Of a stretch of DNA of 64,000 nucleotides, positions 45,000 through 56,060 are shown piece by piece. A program made the position numbers and the translations under genes. The notes beneath the pieces are model-generated. The model was not told the origin of the DNA and did not search any database. It worked only from the letters and a program-made list of their open reading frames with translations. Every line of letters begins with the position of its first letter. The first letter of the stretch is position 1. The DNA is taken from the NCBI GenBank assembly GCA_949317995.1, contig OX439036.1, positions 8,040,356-8,104,355 on the forward strand, read 5' to 3'. Origin of the DNA: Acholoe squamosa (taxonomy: Eukaryota > Annelida > Polychaeta > Phyllodocida > Polynoidae).

Positions 45000-46610
45000 G
45001 ACTAGAAAGGACATGGCTTTCCGTGTGGTCCTATACATTTCAGACAAGGAATTCGAACAATTTTTTTAGAGCTATTAAAACAATCAAGTTTGAAAAAGTT
45101 TAATTCCATTTTAAAGCAGCGGGTATTGCTTTCAGCAATAAGATTATAGCACCAATATGTTCGTATTAATGGGCAGACCTGTGGTTCCATCAATTTGTCT
45201 TATAAATACAAAACAGCTAGAGACTTTGAATACTCCTCTGGAACCAGAGCTCTGACAATTTAGAAGCAAAGATTTTCAATTCTATTCCTCCAAGGCAAAG
45301 CATGCAGTGCAAGATCTGACACAATTTTCTCGGCGCCTAAGCAGCCGTGTCATGAGATGATAGCACTGTTATGAATACGGTCCCGGAATAACATGGAATG
45401 CTTGGTTACATGACCCTCCAGGTAGGCATCACATGATACAATTATTCAGAGAGTAAGAAGCTACCGGTGAATTATAGTGTGTGTTTAATGTGTGATGGGC
45501 TTCACAGATTAGCAAACATTTGCCCAGTGGGACTGTACTTCTATCATTGATTCTACAGATGTAAAGTACTGATTTTACAAAATCTCCTGACAGATGATCT
45601 ATTGAGTTGAAATGTCATCAAGCATGTTAATGGGGATGATTATTTGGTATATCATGTGTAATTCTAGATTTTACTGAAAATGACAAAATTAAAGACAGGG
45701 TAAGCTCAGACGTAGGGAGAATACGTCATCACAGAATTAGAGGGTCTATAGACAAGGTGTCTAGACTTTGTTTATGACTTCAATGTTGATAAAGGATAAA
45801 CGATGGGATGAAGTATACTTTGAAGATCTATAATGACTACACTGATATCATAATTGCATTCTAAAGAATGTTTTATAATTGTGCCATAATCCTATCATTC
45901 TTTCTATTATGATTTATTCAAAATAAAACTCGTGCAATTAACCACGGCTAGAATGAACAGTAGTTGACACTAAACTGAAACAAACCATGCCAGTGAGTTG
46001 ACTCGTATCCTTTACCAATAGTGGACAGCGGGCTGTGCCTCTCCACCTTAGTGTCAACCTCCCCTGTCAAGCTGCAGTCCCGCCGTCTGGTGTATAGACA
46101 AAGTACTACCTCTTTTGCATGAGGAGTGAATTTAGATAGGTTTACAAAAAAAGAACCATCTGTATAGCCATCAACTCCAGCTTATTTGCCTCTTTTTTTT
46201 ACCTTATTCTAACCCATAAGCTGGCAACCCTCCTCTGCAGCCCTCTTCTATTGAGGTCAAGACCACTCCATGGGGCACTACCTGCGGGGAAGACGCTAGT
46301 ATAGGCAATGAAGACGATCCCTATGGTAGAGGGACTAATATAGAGGACTTCACGTAAATGATCTATGCTGTACTCATACCGGTTTGCCTTCTTGGGGGTG
46401 TGGCTGGGCAGATAGAATCTGCAATGCTGTCTTATCTGCAGTTGGATGAAGTATCTACCTTTAGACTTCTGAGATCTCAGATATTAAAAGAGTAATGAAT
46501 GGGCTAATGGGCACCGAATTCAGTGTATCCTAGGATATATTGATGGCTATACAGATGGTTCTTTTTTTGTAAACCTATCTAAATTCACTCCTCATGCAAA
46601 ATACCCAGTT
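45000..46610. repeat. Array II segment, copy 3
   Basis: Collinear with 37730-39540, minus the foldback element at 38234. AGAAAGGACATGGC, TATTAATGGGCAG.CCTGTGG and GACAAGGTGTCTAGACTTTG are landmarks. A pair of inverted stretches, TTTACAAAAAAAGAACCATC near 46140 and its complement near 46550, lies about 410 bp apart and may mark another inserted element (about 46130-46590). Confidence 0.55.
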
Positions 46611-48100
46611 CAACAACCATCGACTAAGGCTGGCCTCTACGGTTAGATTGGAGTATGCTTCGGAAGGGGAGAGGGCTGGTGGCTGCATAGATAGGGGAGT
46701 TCAAGTGTAGCAGTGGCCATCATGATGGAGGCTAGGTGTGGGTGTATGTGTGGTAAGGAAGACCTTGACCGCCCCCTTACTGTTTTTACCAAACCCAGGC
46801 TGGGTCTGGTCAATGACTGATCAAATAGCGAGGCTGATGTATCTCACCCACCCACTCTCATGCCCGGCATATCTTACACCTTGTCCATCTCAGCATCTCT
46901 GGGCTTCAGAACCATCTGTGGAATTGTGCTGCCTTTTTGATGGACACAGAGGGGACACGGGGGTGGACATCAATACAAATCCTGCTGATCTCACAACATC
47001 TCAGTAAGACTATTTTGCTTCTTTTATTTGCTTCTTTCAAGAATGAAAATTAGCTTAAGAATTTGGGGATACATGACGGGTAAATCACCTCTTTTTCAAA
47101 CTGTTGGATCAGCCACTGACTCTGTGGGTGTAGAGGAGGGCATCTATGGATATATATGATGAACAGAGGGAAGATGCCTTATGATGAGATTAAGAGGGCA
47201 ACGAAGGTCAGGTAGTGTAGCCAATCAATGAACAAGTTAGATAATGCCATGGATTGTAGTAGGAAAGAAGGTGGCGATGCTAGGGTGCTGGACGATTCAT
47301 GATTTGATGATTAGAAAAGGACAAAGAGAATGTCCTTTTCCTACTCATCTCTAAGAGGTAGAAAACTATTTAAAAGAAGAGTGGGGATGCATGAAGAGAC
47401 AGAGTAAATGGCACACAAAACGGACAGCGACAGATGAGTGAGAGAGAAACTGTGAGAAAGTGGGAACTTGCTGATGGATTGGCCAGGCAGTGTTTCCCAC
47501 CTTGAGTCAGAGGTTGAGATGATTGCTATGGGTTTATGGTGAGTGACAGGGGTGGGGCATGGGGAGGGTGATGGGATGAGGCTGGATAAGCCAGGCACTA
47601 AATCCCAGAAGCAATCTGGTGATGGATGTCAGCAGTATTTGGACAGACCACCACCTCCATGGTCAGCTAGGGACTAGGTATTGACATTAGGTAAGCAGAA
47701 GTAGGGGCTGGAGCTAAAAGGAAAATGGAGGAAAATATGACCAATCAAAGGGCACTATGGTAACTGATTGCAGGGCATCAAGAACTACAGCAGGAAAGGA
47801 GAGAACAGACAAATAAACAAACAAATAGGCAAGTTGTAAGCAAAGAAGTAAGGGGAAAACTTTGCGATTTGCATGGTTATGAACCTACCAGCCTTGACTC
47901 TGCTGATACAGGAGTGCATCATGCCGATAGGTCAGCATGAACTGCTGGAAGCACTACTCACTGAACCTGGAGAATCAAGCCGACCCTCCAGGAGTATATC
48001 AACCCTGTAGGGTCTGCATTATGCATGTCTATATTCCTGGTGAGTAACACACTAGGGTATCATATTGACCAATGGGCATGATGCAGTGGTCTTCCTTTAA
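46611..48100. repeat. Array II segment, copy 3, right part
   Basis: Collinear with 39550-40560; the last part (47890-48100) is block C-like (CAGGAGTGCATCATGCCGAT, GGTCAGCATGA). Confidence 0.6.
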
Positions 48101-48101
48101 G

Positions 48102-48321
48102 GGTTAAATGTCTAATATCGGGAAAAACTATGAACCAACCTGCTCAGCATATATGTCACAGACATACAGTAAAGATTGGCCATGGGTAGGGAGGTGATGA
48201 AAATTGAGGTAGGTTAAATGTCTAATATCGGGAAAAACTATGAACCAACCTGGTCAGGATATATGTCACAGACATACAGTAAAGATTGGCCATGGGTGGG
48301 GAGGTGATGAAAATTGAGGTA
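48102..48321. repeat. Tandem duplication, two units of 110 bp
   Basis: 48102-48211 and 48212-48321 differ at only a few positions (for example CCTGCTCAGCAT against CCTGGTCAGGAT). The high identity marks a young duplication. Confidence 0.95.
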
Positions 48322-49267
48322 CGCTTTATAAGCCACACAAGCCCGTTAAGGCAGACTATTGGTGTTTGGATCAAGTCATGGACTGCGGCAGATATCATGT
48401 CAGGTGCCTGGGTCCATTGCCTTTGGCAGATAAAGAGTTAGCCAAGACATATGCAGGATACGGCATTATATATCTATGGCATTATTGTATAGGGAAGGTT
48501 TTAGCTTTCATCAGATATTTATAGGGAAAAAATGAAGTGATAACTCTTTTAAGCAGTAAAATATCATGCACAACCTCTTGGGCAATAGTCTATGCTCTGT
48601 GACATAGGAGCAATCAAGAATCTGAAATGGGGGATGCCAAAGGGATTAAAAGATACAAATGATGAACTTCTCCTCTATGGCTCTACTTTCATTCTCTAAA
48701 TTGCATATCATTTATGATAGAATAGTGTGTGAAATGCTTCATGAGTGAGAGTATAGTCCTCTATGGCATACTAGGAAAAATGGGTTAGAAAGGTGTGAAA
48801 AGGTGACAGGTTTAGGAAATAAAGTACATTGCTGGAGGAAAAGGGGCACAGGGAAGTAGCAATACTGAAGGCAGATTGTGTAAAAGCAAAGACTTCAGTG
48901 AATTCATCTCCTCACCCGGGGCAGCAGTAGGCCTAAACGTGAATTGGAATCTACTTGAATGCCACAAGCTTCTTCAGATATGTTTTTGTATGGGTTGATT
49001 CACATCAGAGCAACCCATCATGTCAAGGTCCTGATTCAATAACTGAAGGCTATGGGTGGGATCTGGTGCTGGGAGAGTGAAAAAAGAGGCTGTTCTTTTG
49101 CCCATAGGAATTAGCCATGGAATATTGCATCGCAATAACAAATAGGGCAGTGGTGAATAAGGTAGAGTTTGTTGTAAGTGTGGTCGGGGTCTTGAGAGTA
49201 GTTTTGTTCATGTTGATTTACATCACAGCATCCTGCGTCACCCATCAAGTCCCAGTCCCACTTCAGT

Positions 49268-49320
49268 AAGAGAGAAAGAGAGAAAGAGAGAGAGAAAGCG
49301 AGAGAGAGAGAAAGAGAGGA
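49268..49320. repeat. (GA)n-rich microsatellite
   Basis: Imperfect GAGA/GAAA tract. Confidence 0.9.
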
Positions 49321-49570
49321 TGACCGAGAACTTTGGAGGTTAATAGAGAAGCAGTGAGAAAGTTTGGGTGGTAAGTGGGGAACATGGGACCTACCCTTTG
49401 CACCCCCACCTCACACCTCCTGCCACACCTCTTGGTCTGGGTTTAGTCAATGCCTGATCAAATAGTGAGGCTGACTCGAGTCACTTATGAATTCACCTAC
49501 TCTAGCAATCTTAAGTCCGAGACAGCTAAAACCAGGGCTTGTTGAGGCAAATGTGTGGTAAGAGAAGGAT

Positions 49571-49614
49571 ATGAGAGAGAGGCAGAGACAGAGAGAAAGA
49601 GAGAGAGAGAGAGC

Positions 49615-49658
<44 letters not shown>

Positions 49659-49664
49659 GAGCGC
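49571..49664. repeat. (GA)n microsatellite
   Basis: About 95 bp of nearly pure GA. Ser-Leu and Arg-Glu repeat frames on both strands here are artefacts. Confidence 0.95.
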
Positions 49665-50457
49665 GAAAAAGGAACACAAAAAAGGAACTGAATGTGAGGT
49701 CTGTGTCTCATGTCAGGGGTAAGAAGGTGGGTGCAGTGATACCATGCTGGGCTCAGGGTCAGGAATAGCCAGGCACAAAATCCCACATTATATATATTAT
49801 AGCTGTCGCAGTATTTGGACAGACCACTGGCTCTGTAGTGATTCTGGGATAGGATATAATGGTATACAGAAGTAAAAGGAGGAAAGTTATATGAATGGAT
49901 GAAGGAATCAAGAGTTGTTAATTGAAAGCAAGGAAGGGTGAAACAGGAAGGGAGAGATTATCAACGATAAAGGAATGTGGAGAACAGGGTGACAATATAA
50001 AGACAAATTTGCACAGGAAGGAAAGTATGAAGATGAGGAGGACATGGGAACAAAGTTGAATGAGCTTATATGACGTGAGATGAGCTCATAAATGAGAAAC
50101 TCGACATTTCATTTGTTAATAATGACTTATCCATCTAAATATGGCCCTATGCCCTTTAAATATCTCTTGGTAAACCTGGCATGGATCTGAGGCTAGGTGT
50201 CCCAACATAAACACGTCAGCTCTATCTGATGGAGGACTATCACTAGACTTTGCTATTAGCAGATTAGGTTTTGGGCCCAGGTTTAGTTTGTCTTTTCGAG
50301 GTAAACTACTCACAGAGAAACATGGCTTGAGTGTCGGCCCTCTAACAGGTTTACGAACATAAGTTATTTAGCACTGCCTCCCTATGTCTATTCCACTCCG
50401 TGCTCACCATGGCTACACTGTCCGCCCACCGCATGGATATATACAGTAAAACGCCTA

Positions 50458-50679
50458 CCCAGCAAATTGTCGTCATCTGTCACCATGATTGGTCATCAAT
50501 GGTGACTCCTTTTTGAGTGATAACTCATTCCGTCATCTTTCGCCACTGTGTGTTAGACTCACATGGCATAGCAATTGCTATTCCTGGTGATCTTGTGCTA
50601 TAACGATGTCGTGTTCTATCTAGCGACATGTGTGAGCCACTTCACACAGGTTGACGAGGACTCACGACAATTTGCTGGG
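50458..50679. mobile_element. MITE with CCCAGCAAATTGT ends, TA target, copy 2
   Basis: Same ends as 32419-32615, flanked by TA (50456-50457 and 50680-50681). It interrupts array III copy 1; the paralogue near 60950 continues without it. Confidence 0.92.
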
Positions 50680-50689
50680 TATTATCCTG

Positions 50690-51170
50690 GAATACAGTTG
50701 TACCTGATGTAGGTACACAATCAATGTACCACAGGTACATTCTTCTGTAGGCTACAACAGGTTCTACTGGAGGTCTTTAACACATTGTTTGCTACATGAA
50801 AAGATAATTTTGCCTAATAAGTGCCTCAACAACAGTCTCTTTCTATGCAGTCCTAACTTCTTTTTTGTTACACACACATTGTCAAAATAAGAGCACTTGA
50901 AAGAGTGTATAGGGTACCTCATAGTTCAGCACACTCTGCGTTTAGGTAAGGCAGTTGCCTTTTCAAACTATTATTCAGTCATATAGACGCAGAAACAATT
51001 CTGTTAAAGACGAAATAGTGTCCTTTTAATTTGTATATCATCAACATTATTTAGTGCTGCATAGCATCGCTATTCTCAATTTGATATCAGACAATATAAA
51101 TAACTAGGTCGATTCCTTCTATGGATATACATACTATACTGGTAGAGAGTGAGGGTAATATGGGTAGGCT
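50690..51170. other. Unassigned sequence
   Basis: No gene, RNA or repeat border found. Confidence 0.3.
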
Positions 51171-51388
51171 TTAAATATGGCCCCAGCCACACAAGTCCGT
51201 TAAGGCGGACTATTGATGTTGGGATCAGGACTGTGGCGGATATTCGCCTGTCAGGTGTCTTGGTCCATTGCCTTTAGGGGGTAAAGACTGAGTAAGCCAA
51301 GATTTGGGAGGGTATGGCACCATAGAGCTATAGCTATTGTATAGAGGGGGTTTTAGCTTTCATCTGATGTTGTAAGCAAAAATTGAGA

Positions 51389-51476
51389 ATATGTGGATCA
51401 ACACAGTAAAGGGTATGCCCGCGCACCCCTTCGCGGGCGTATCTTTTACCGTGTCGATCCACATATCTTGCAATAC
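51389..51476. mobile_element. 88 bp hairpin element, copy 2
   Basis: Arms of about 38 bp: ATATGTGGATCAACACAGTA and GGGTATGCCCGCG on the left, their complements on the right with few mismatches, and a short CACCCCT loop. The GC-rich core is shared with 29510-29574. It interrupts array III copy 2 after the GCTTTCATCTGATG landmark. Confidence 0.88.
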
Positions 51477-52280
51477 TGACATGTAAGGATAGCCTAAAGG
51501 AATAGTTAAGAAAGTCTCTTTGTAAGGTACATTGTATATTTAAACACTGAGTATTCATATATGTCTAGTGAAGTTGAACAAAGCTACAGTGTACTGCCTC
51601 TGAAAGTGATGTATGGATTAGAAGGTTACTCCTATGAGAGAAGGTTTGAAGATGCCTATATTTTCCACCTTTCATTTGCAGCAACAGAATGATTCCTTTG
51701 ACTCCAAGTCCATCTAAAGAACATTAGCAAGAACAATAAGATAACTGACACTCCCCTTCGAATGTTTATAGTCTGCTAATTCACCTGCTTTGCGTGACCT
51801 AAAAGGATGTTTATTTTATCTGATGTGCCACCTTCTATCACCTCCAAACATAAATATTTTTCCTCAAAGGTTTTCATCCAAATAGACGTCAAGTCTTGTT
51901 CCTAGGTAATAGCAGAGTAGACACTTTGCACGTCTGATGCTTCAACTTATTTATCCAAACCAGCTTTCCTGCCAGCGTCTGTCTGGCATTTCAATTACTT
52001 TATTTATATTGTACATTGACAGTGACTGATACGATATCCCGATAGAAATGATATGAAGGTAAGTTCAACTGCAGTCTATATTATATAGAGGAGTTGATCA
52101 TAGCGAATACCACCAGTTTGAAGAAAACATTTGGAGTTGGCCGGACAGGCCAGATAGAGCAGTGGTGAGCAAGATGCAGGTTGTGATAAGTTTTTCTTCA
52201 GGCCTTGGGAGGTTCTTCTGTCCATGTTGAGTCACATCACTGCGTATCATTTGAGCAATCATGTCTTAGTCCTGGTTGTA
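51477..52280. other. Mostly unassigned, ending in an array III copy
   Basis: Only 52150-52275 is a recognised repeat (matches 49140-49260). The rest shows no gene. Confidence 0.35.
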
Positions 52281-52283
52281 GGA

Positions 52284-52400
52284 GATTTTCCCCCTAAACC
52301 CCCCCCCCCCACGGAATCCTCCCCCCCCCCAAATTCCCCCCTGAAAATCTCCCACCCTGGTAATTTCCCCCCTGGAAATTTGCCCCATCAATTCTATGTA
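52284..52400 (-). repeat. G-rich tract (minus strand)
   Basis: On the minus strand several G runs of 4 to 12 alternate with AAATTTCC, AAATTACC and GATTTTC spacers of similar length. The tract could form G-quadruplexes. Reading frames give a Gly-Gly-Asn pattern that is probably only a translation of the repeat. Confidence 0.8.
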
Positions 52401-52440
52401 ATACAGATAGAGTCAGGAATGGCCTCATTTCAATTTTATT

Positions 52441-52711
52441 AAAAACCCTATTACTAACCCTAACCCTAACCCTATCCCCAACTCTAACCCTAACCCTAAC
52501 TCTAACCCTAACTCTAACCCTACCCCTAACCCCAATCCTAACCCAAACCCTATCCCCAACCCTAACCCTAACCCTATCCCTAACCTTATCCCTAACCCTC
52601 ACCCTATCCCTATCCCTATCCCTAACCCTAACCTTATCCCTAACCCTCACCCTATTCATATCCCTAACCCTAACACTAACCTTATCCCTATCCCAAACCC
52701 TAACTCTAACC
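52441..52711 (-). repeat. Degenerate telomere-like (TTAGGG)n array
   Basis: The plus strand is mostly CCCTAA with CCCTAT, CCCCAA and CTCTAA variants; the minus strand is therefore TTAGGG-type, the canonical animal telomere repeat. Variation is high, so this is an old interstitial array, or telomere-derived filler. Confidence 0.92.
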
Positions 52712-53882
52712 TAGACTGGTACGTGTTGATAACCACCCTGGGCAGTGGTGTTGACTGGTACATGTTGAGTGAGTAGATCCAAAAGCTGCTGCTGTAGACC
52801 ACCCTGGTAAGTGGTGTTGACTGGTACATGTTGATTACCAACATGGGTATTGGTGCTGGCAGGTCCCTGATGCTGTTGCAGCTGTTGCTGTCTCCAGGCC
52901 AAAAACTGCTGATATTCATTCAAGGTAGCCTGGGAATAGGTGGACTGAGGTGCCTGTGTGCCTAGAGATGCACCTACATTAATGTCATTGCCACTGGACA
53001 TGGCTGTTGGACCCACAAAACCAGCACCAGCACTCACAATGTTCGTGCGCACCGGCTGGTTTGTACCGGGTACCCCGTAGCCACTGCACGGTACCGCGCG
53101 GGTCCCAGGGAGGAAATGATTGCCCACATTTTGCAAATTAACATTGTTCATACCTGATATGAGCTGCTGGGGGCCTGTAGGGGCGTGTGGATGGCTGATA
53201 TTACCTGAATCCATTGATGTAGAGGCCGTAGGACCATGAACCGGAAGGCCCGGTCCGCCATTTTGCTTGTTCCGGTGTTTGGGTGCGTTCAGGTCCGTCT
53301 GATGAACTTCAGTAGCATACTGTAATTTTATGGCATCTGTACCTTGCTGCCCGGCACCTAGTGTACCTGATTCTCCCGGGACCATCGAATATTTATGTTG
53401 ATTCTTACTTGGATCGTTTTGATTGAACGCAGCCATCATACTGCTCCAAACCTTTTCCCCGTGGTCCATTTCCTTCAATGAATGATTGTTCTGTGCCTGG
53501 ATTGATGCTAATTCCAACTCTAATTCCTTGCGCTTAGCTAGTTGATCAATTTTTCTTTCCCTAGCCCTTTCAGCTTCAATTCGAGCCTTTAACTATTCCA
53601 CGAAGGCTTCATGACTCTCACTTTTCATTTCTCCCTCGGTCCTGGAGTTTTGTTGACCTGTGGTCCGGCCATCCTGCCCGGGTGCCAGGCGTCCTTCGTG
53701 GTCCCGGGGTGATCATGGCTGGCTGACTCCATGGTAGCCGGTGGTCCCCCATGGCCTGCTTGCTCCTTTAGGGCCCCTAACTGCTGCTGCGGGTCCCATT
53801 TGGGGTTAGGGTGTTTGCACACAGGACACAACCTGGAGTTTTTGTGGTACTGCTCCTCGCAGGAGTCAGAAATGACTCCCAT
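52711..53882 (-). pseudogene. Broken gag-like, Q-rich protein gene, unrecognised family
   Basis: Two minus-strand frames are needed. The first (53882-53625) starts with a Met and has a C-x10-C-x2-C cluster including LCPVCKHPNP, then a Pro/Gly/His-rich part. The second runs from a TAG at 53593-53595 to a stop at 52713-52711; it opens with a charged helix (ARIEAERARERKIDQLAKRK, coiled-coil-like) and continues into a low-complexity Gln/Asn/Gly-rich region. Near its end the QHVPVNTT.QGG motif is repeated two to three times. The two frames differ in phase, so there is at least a frameshift plus a stop. The composition resembles gag-like ORFs of retroelements, but it could be the decayed exon of a cellular gene. 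The stop codon lies exactly at the edge of the telomere-like array. Confidence 0.55.
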
Positions 53883-54331
53883 AATGAAGAAAATTAACCA
53901 AAAAATTTAAAGTTCTTGTCCTGCCTGCCATGTGCAGCTGCTGCTTGCTGAACTGCTGTCACCCCTGCTGTGGGGGGAGATTGTGAGGGGGTAACTGTTC
54001 TAAACTACATCAGGTGGAGGTGGTGCAGTGTCTCAAAGTCAATAGGCCAATAGATTACCCGGGTGATCTATTTGGACCATTTAACATTAATTTTTCAACT
54101 TTTTTTTTAAGTGTTTAAGTGTTAAATGTGTTCAACGTTGCAATCACACTTCTTCTTACCTAAAATAAAAACATTTTATAGAACATCAAACAACCCTATT
54201 TTTTTAGTCTATGTTTTGACATTGTTTGACGTTTAAATAAAATGTATGGCAAACATAGGAACCTAAGAAAAATTTTCTTTAATGTTTAAAAGATTTTTAT
54301 GTTAAATGGGCATTTTGAGGCATTGACATAC
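53883..54331. other. Unassigned AT-rich sequence
   Basis: No gene seen. The stretch near 54240-54331 forms the downstream intron side of the TauD-like exon if that call is right. Confidence 0.35.
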
Positions 54332-54515
54332 TGATGTTTGGCGACATCCTGTTTGATCTGCTCTATGACATGTGAAGGTACATAACCGTTAAGTTTGATG
54401 CCCCGTACTTCAGCCCCCAGCTGTATGGGTGTATGGATATATTCCTCCTGGAGCTCCTCCGGGTTGGGTTCCGTCAGGCTTAGTGGGTCATTGCCATGTC
54501 GCACAAACACAACTA
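54332..54515 (-). CDS. Candidate exon of a TauD/TfdA-like dioxygenase, partial
   Basis: The minus frame reads VVFVRHGNDPLSLTE and then TPIQLGAEVRGIKLNG, VPSHVIEQIKQDVAKHQ. The motif LGAEVRGI.L followed 15-20 residues later by I..D..KHQ matches my recollection of the N-terminal region of the TauD/TfdA family (Fe(II)- and 2-oxoglutarate-dependent dioxygenases, with LFR usually next). A splice-donor match GTATGT lies at 54331-54326 directly after CA, and an acceptor-like TTATCAG precedes 54515. The catalytic HxD...H residues would be on later exons, which I do not see downstream, where the gag-like frame lies. It may be one exon of a longer gene or an isolated relic. Confidence 0.5.
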
Positions 54516-54583
54516 CTGATAACCCTAACAACAATAATCTGTAAAAAGAAGTTGGGGAATAGCAAGTACATATCCTAAATCCC

Positions 54584-54830
54584 AGCTTATAAGCCACACT
54601 CAAATTTTGTGGATTATTTTGAGATTTTTGATAAAATTCATATCTTCTAATCAATGGATTTTCAAAATTCAAATGCCGATGGGGTCCTGAGAGCTACCCC
54701 AACCCCTATGTCAATAAAGCCTTGGGAGGGTGGTACAGCTACCTACCCCAACCTTCTCTCCTGTCCCCCTGTGTCTGACGTGGTCTATAAGCCGCGGCTT
54801 ATAATTATGAGTGGTTTTACAGTATATGAT
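54584..54830 (-). mobile_element. Possible MITE or SINE with TATAAGCC ends
   Basis: A GCTTATAAGCCACACTCAAAT stretch at the left and TATAAGCCGCGGCTTATAAT followed by GAGTGGTTTTACAG at the right are inverted relative to each other. Dispersed repeats with TATAAGCCGCGGCTTATA are familiar from several animals, but I cannot name the family. Confidence 0.4.
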
Positions 54831-54839
54831 GGGGCATAA

Positions 54840-55508
54840 TTGTAGTACGATTGTCTGCTCAGCGCTGTAGCCTAGTGCCAGTTATTGTTTAATATTATCT
54901 ACTTATATATGTCTAGTATTTTCTTATATCCAGTGATTGGAACTCAAGATAAACTTTCTTGTATATAATATATATCAAAAAAGATTTAAATTAAAAAAGA
55001 TGAATAGTGCTGATAATTCATTTGCTACCTTTGTTTATTGACAGTTTTGATAGGCCCCAATATGGCTCTACAGTAATATTATTTAGCGGTTTTCATACTA
55101 TCCAATTATCATTGCTACTCATAATCCTCCTCAGTTTTCCATTTGATGTTGCAAATACATGTAGTTTGTATTAAAGACTCTTAGTTGTTATGTGCTGCCA
55201 CATTCAGAACATATATCTCATTTTTTTCCACTTTATATTTCTTCTGCTAGTATTCAAAGCTTGAGAATGGTAGTCTTTTGTTCCTTAGGACATTGAATTA
55301 CAGACTATTGCCCTACCTCAATCCCCTCTGCTTATCAAATGTTAATTGTTGCTAGAACTTACGTTTCAGTGAATGGTCTTCCATAACCCGGAATTTCGGT
55401 CAACCATGCCCTCATTGGATTACATAGCTGCATTCATATAACTGGTGAAAAAGAATAATGTTGTCATTTGAACGCATACACTATATCTGGAAGGATTCAT
55501 GTGTCTAG
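54840..55508. other. Unassigned AT-rich sequence
   Basis: No gene, RNA or repeat border seen. Confidence 0.3.
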
Positions 55509-55512
55509 TTAA

Positions 55513-56060
55513 GGTGGATGGCGCCCATGGTATCAAAGTTGCTATATTTTCACCAAACTTTCATGACAAGATCCAAAAGATATACTTTCCAATGGTGATG
55601 AGAGAATATAGTGGTCCCAGGCAATTTTCAAATATATTCATCCATGAAGATACTGTGAACATACTATAGGTTTCTACAGCATTTCATGGTAATATGTGTA
55701 GAATGATGTTAAAGAGTAGCTAGATTTCTGTATAACCTTTCCAGAATATTCTCAACAACGTTCTGCACCCAGACAATATATTACCACCATGTGGTCCCGG
55801 GGACTTTTATACTGTTTTTCCACATTGAAAAAAAATAAATCTATGAAAATAATAGAACTACATCTTATTATATACTGCTCCCATACAGCTGACTTGGTGG
55901 CCTAATCAGTAAGAGTGCCAGGTGTACACACAGAAGTTGAGAGTTCGCCCCAGTTTCATTTCATGGGTCTATGATTTTGTAGGCTGCCTATAAGCCATAG
56001 AAATGTACATATGAGCAGACACCTGCACACAGGACGTGTTTGGCATGGTAGCCATCCACC
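55513..56060. mobile_element. Non-autonomous element with TTAA target and GGTGGATGGC ends
   Basis: Ends GGTGGATGGC and GCCATCCACC are perfect 10 bp inverted repeats bounded by TTAA at 55509-55512 and 56061-56064, i.e. a TTAA duplication as made by piggyBac and Kolobok transposases. No transposase frame. A tRNA-like stretch (GGTGGCCTAATCAGTAAGAG and GAGAGTTCGCCCC at about 55895-55960) lies within its right half. Confidence 0.8.

Larger units (their letters stand above)
48322..50440. repeat. Array III, copy 1
   Basis: 48322-48530 matches 51175-51370 (CACACAAGCCCGTTAAGGCA, GGTCCATTGCCTTTGG, GGTTTTAGCTTTCATC). The part 49140-49260 matches 52155-52275 (CAGTGGTGAATAAG, CATGTTGATTTACATCAC), and 48990-49060 is a second weaker copy of it. 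50210-50430 matches 60710-60900. Confidence 0.6.

Noticed and set aside
49447-49786. Ser-Leu-rich and Arg-Glu-rich frames
   Set aside because: Translations of the GA microsatellite.
52294-52659. 121-codon minus frame with Val-Arg repeats
   Set aside because: It is a translation of the telomere-like and G-rich tracts.
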